From assembly GCA_021927905.1 (NCBI GenBank), contig BLLK01000029.1, positions 558,001-622,000 of the forward strand: DNA of 64,000 nt. The letters are read 5' to 3'. Positions 62,450-64,000 of this stretch are shown one piece after another. Source of the DNA: Chaetoceros tenuissimus (Eukaryota; Bacillariophyta; Thalassiosirophyceae; Chaetocerotales; Chaetocerotaceae). The translations under genes were made by a program, and so were the position numbers. The notes under the pieces are model-generated. The model worked only from the letters and a program-made list of their open reading frames with translations. It had not been told where the DNA came from and did not search any database. Position 1 is the first letter of the stretch, and every line of letters begins with the position of its first letter.

Positions 62450-62952
62450 ATTCTCAGAATATCAAAATTGCAACAAAAAGGTGAATCTGAATCATGGGCA
62501 CGAAGTATGAACACGGCTTTCTTTTTGAAGTTTTTTTAATCAATATGGTCGCACTATAATATTCTTACTGATATAAGATTCCAACTGATGGAATACAGAA
62601 TGAGAATATATTATAGAAGTCTACACTTTTAAAAATGCTTAAAAATTTGATAAATATTTTTATACGTATCTATACGTAATGATTGTGTCTCTAAACTACT
62701 TTACCTTGATAATCAAATTGAATTCTTATTTTTGAAGAATCATGTCATTACACCTGTTTAGCTAACATATTTGTCCAACGGTTCGAATCCTCGCTAAATA
62801 TATAAATTTAGCTAACACAACGGATGAGCTGTTGAGCCAGACCCCCACAAATCTAATTCAACACCCCTGTCGGCTGTTGCCTATACATGATTTCTCGTCT
62901 GGCTCAACCATTCCATTCAAAGTATACTCATATAATTAAGCAATAGGTCAGA
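62450..62952. promoter_or_regulatory. Intergenic region with 12-bp inverted repeat
   Basis: 503 bp, mainly AT-rich. A perfect inverted repeat GTTGAGCCAGAC (62831-62842) / GTCTGGCTCAAC (62897-62908) lies 44 bp upstream of the next ATG, with a 54-nt spacer. A GGTTCGAATCC string at about 62780 resembles a tRNA T-loop but has no tRNA around it. Confidence 0.6.
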
Positions 62953-64000
62953 ATGGTTTTCAATAGAAGGAAAAATTCCAAGGTCCAATGGGAAAAGCAG
63001 GTATCGAAAGCTAGAAAGTCAGATCAGTTTTCCTCAGATCAGCCGAGCGCAGTTTCAGACCTATCTGAAACTATTTACACAAATGGTTCAGATGCAATCA
63101 ACGCATTTGGTAAAAACAATCCTTATAGAAAAGGAAAAAGTGGTGACTCCTTTACACTTGGAAATGCTACCACTGACGATTTTGATCCAATCGGTGAATT
63201 CGAGCCTATAGCAGATAATCCAAGAATGTATCAATATCAAAATGGAAACTACAACATCGGTCAATTTGTAGACGATGACACTCAAGACAATACTTTTGAT
63301 AGTCGGAACTACAACTACCCACCAAATGCATATCCACCTAGTGCTAACACATCCAATGTTTCCGGAGGTCAATGGGGAAATCAAGGATCGTATCATCTAG
63401 GAGGCGGCAGCACTGGTGATTTAATGCTTAGTGGTACAAATACTGATGATGGCAGGCCATACCGTCCAAATCTAAGTAAAGATCGTAATTATACTGAAGA
63501 CACATCATACGATGAGACCGTCGACACTTATGGTGAAGAATCTACTGATGGTGGTGATTCATCGACCTTCAGAGATGGAAAGAAGTATTTCAGTGATGAT
63601 TACGACATACCAGAACCAGTGCGCCAATCCCCAATAATGGTACTTTACGATACGATACTCTCACACCCTCTCCTGACATGTATGGCATTTCCCTGTATTC
63701 CTTGCTTGGCAGTTGTTGTCAAAGCACAGGAAAGAAAAGCACCTCCTAGTACACGTAGACGACGACCAAACAAAGGTCGCAAGGCAAAGAGGGACGACGC
63801 TTCCAGAGAAGACAGTTTTGCAACGTACAATGCCAATATGGTGAGTGAAATTATGAAATGAATGATACTTATTTCTTTTACATCTAACTAACACCAATAT
63901 TTTCCAGCGGCGTTTCGATGACATTTCTCAAGATTCCAGAGTTGATAGAAGAAATGACTTTGAATCTGGACGTGGACGTGGTGAGAATGAAATGCGATAT
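62953..64000 (+). CDS. Unknown acidic, disordered protein with one hydrophobic segment, 3' end beyond window
   Basis: Exon 1 62953-63840 (296 codons); intron 63841-63908 (GTGAG...TCCAG, 68 nt); exon 2 from 63909 continues in frame past the window edge, so the gene is partial. The product is rich in Asn, Asp, Ser, Gly and Tyr, with no recognised domain, until a Cys/hydrophobic stretch near residue 240 (ILSHPLLTCMAFPCIPCLAVVVKAQ) that could be a membrane anchor. A basic stretch (RRRRPNKGRKAKRDD) follows. Function unknown. The 12-bp inverted repeat lies just before the ATG. Confidence 0.6.

Noticed and set aside
62771-62793. GGTTCGAATCC string resembling a tRNA T-loop
   Set aside because: Flanking bases do not pair into a 5-bp T-stem and no acceptor, D or anticodon arm is found nearby.

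Overview
The window is nuclear DNA from a photosynthetic stramenopile, most likely a diatom. Genes are AT-rich and closely packed on both strands. Introns are short (mostly 60-105 nt) with GTAAG/GTACG donors and TAG/CAG acceptors, and the standard genetic code is used. Several proteins start with a signal peptide followed by an ASAFAP-like Phe site, the presequence type used to enter a four-membrane plastid. The gene set fits too: CP12-like protein, cycloeucalenol cycloisomerase, an SLC9C-type exchanger, an ankyrin-BTB protein, helicase-associated (HA) domain and HSF-like remnants. I do not assign a species.

Layout. 1-1.9 kb: 3' part of an endonuclease-less Penelope-like retroelement, followed by stacked hairpins and a hammerhead-ribozyme core. 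2.1-3.4 kb: two broken gene fragments bounded by an exact 42-bp direct repeat. 3.4-6.0 kb: a 2OG-Fe(II) oxygenase and a DHTC-type palmitoyltransferase-like gene, divergent. 6.3-11 kb: a six-exon ABCC transporter. 11.2-20.6 kb: F-box/LRR-like protein, HIG1-domain protein, a tandem repeat block, a small hypothetical gene, an ankyrin-BTB protein and an unknown membrane protein. 21.7-24.7 kb: diacylglycerol lipase. 25.3-28.9 kb: Na+/H+ exchanger with voltage-sensor and cyclic-nucleotide-binding domains, followed by an inverted 188-bp copy of part of itself at 30.4 kb. 30.9-34.4 kb: DTW-domain protein, ClpP, cycloeucalenol cycloisomerase. 34.9-41.8 kb: a very large carboxylesterase with two near-identical introns, then a TLDc protein. 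41.8-50.1 kb: RlmM-like methyltransferase, RWD+HA protein, 7TM receptor, kynurenine-type aminotransferase, RWDD2-like protein. 50.6-64 kb: twin-CX9C protein, coiled-coil protein, CP12-like protein, acyl-CoA dehydrogenase, ODC-like protein with altered active site, ankyrin-like protein, plastid-type carrier, isopentenyl phosphate kinase with a frameshift, plastid parvulin, and an unknown gene cut by the window edge.

There is no operon logic; neighbours are mostly unrelated housekeeping and signalling genes. The most notable signals are the retroelement tail with the ribozyme core, the intron pair in the carboxylesterase, a 65-76 bp element shared by the upstream regions of the F-box-like and BTB genes, the altered ODC active site, the frameshifted isopentenyl phosphate kinase, and the repeat-bounded fragments at 2.1-3.4 kb. 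I found no tRNA, rRNA or CRISPR array.
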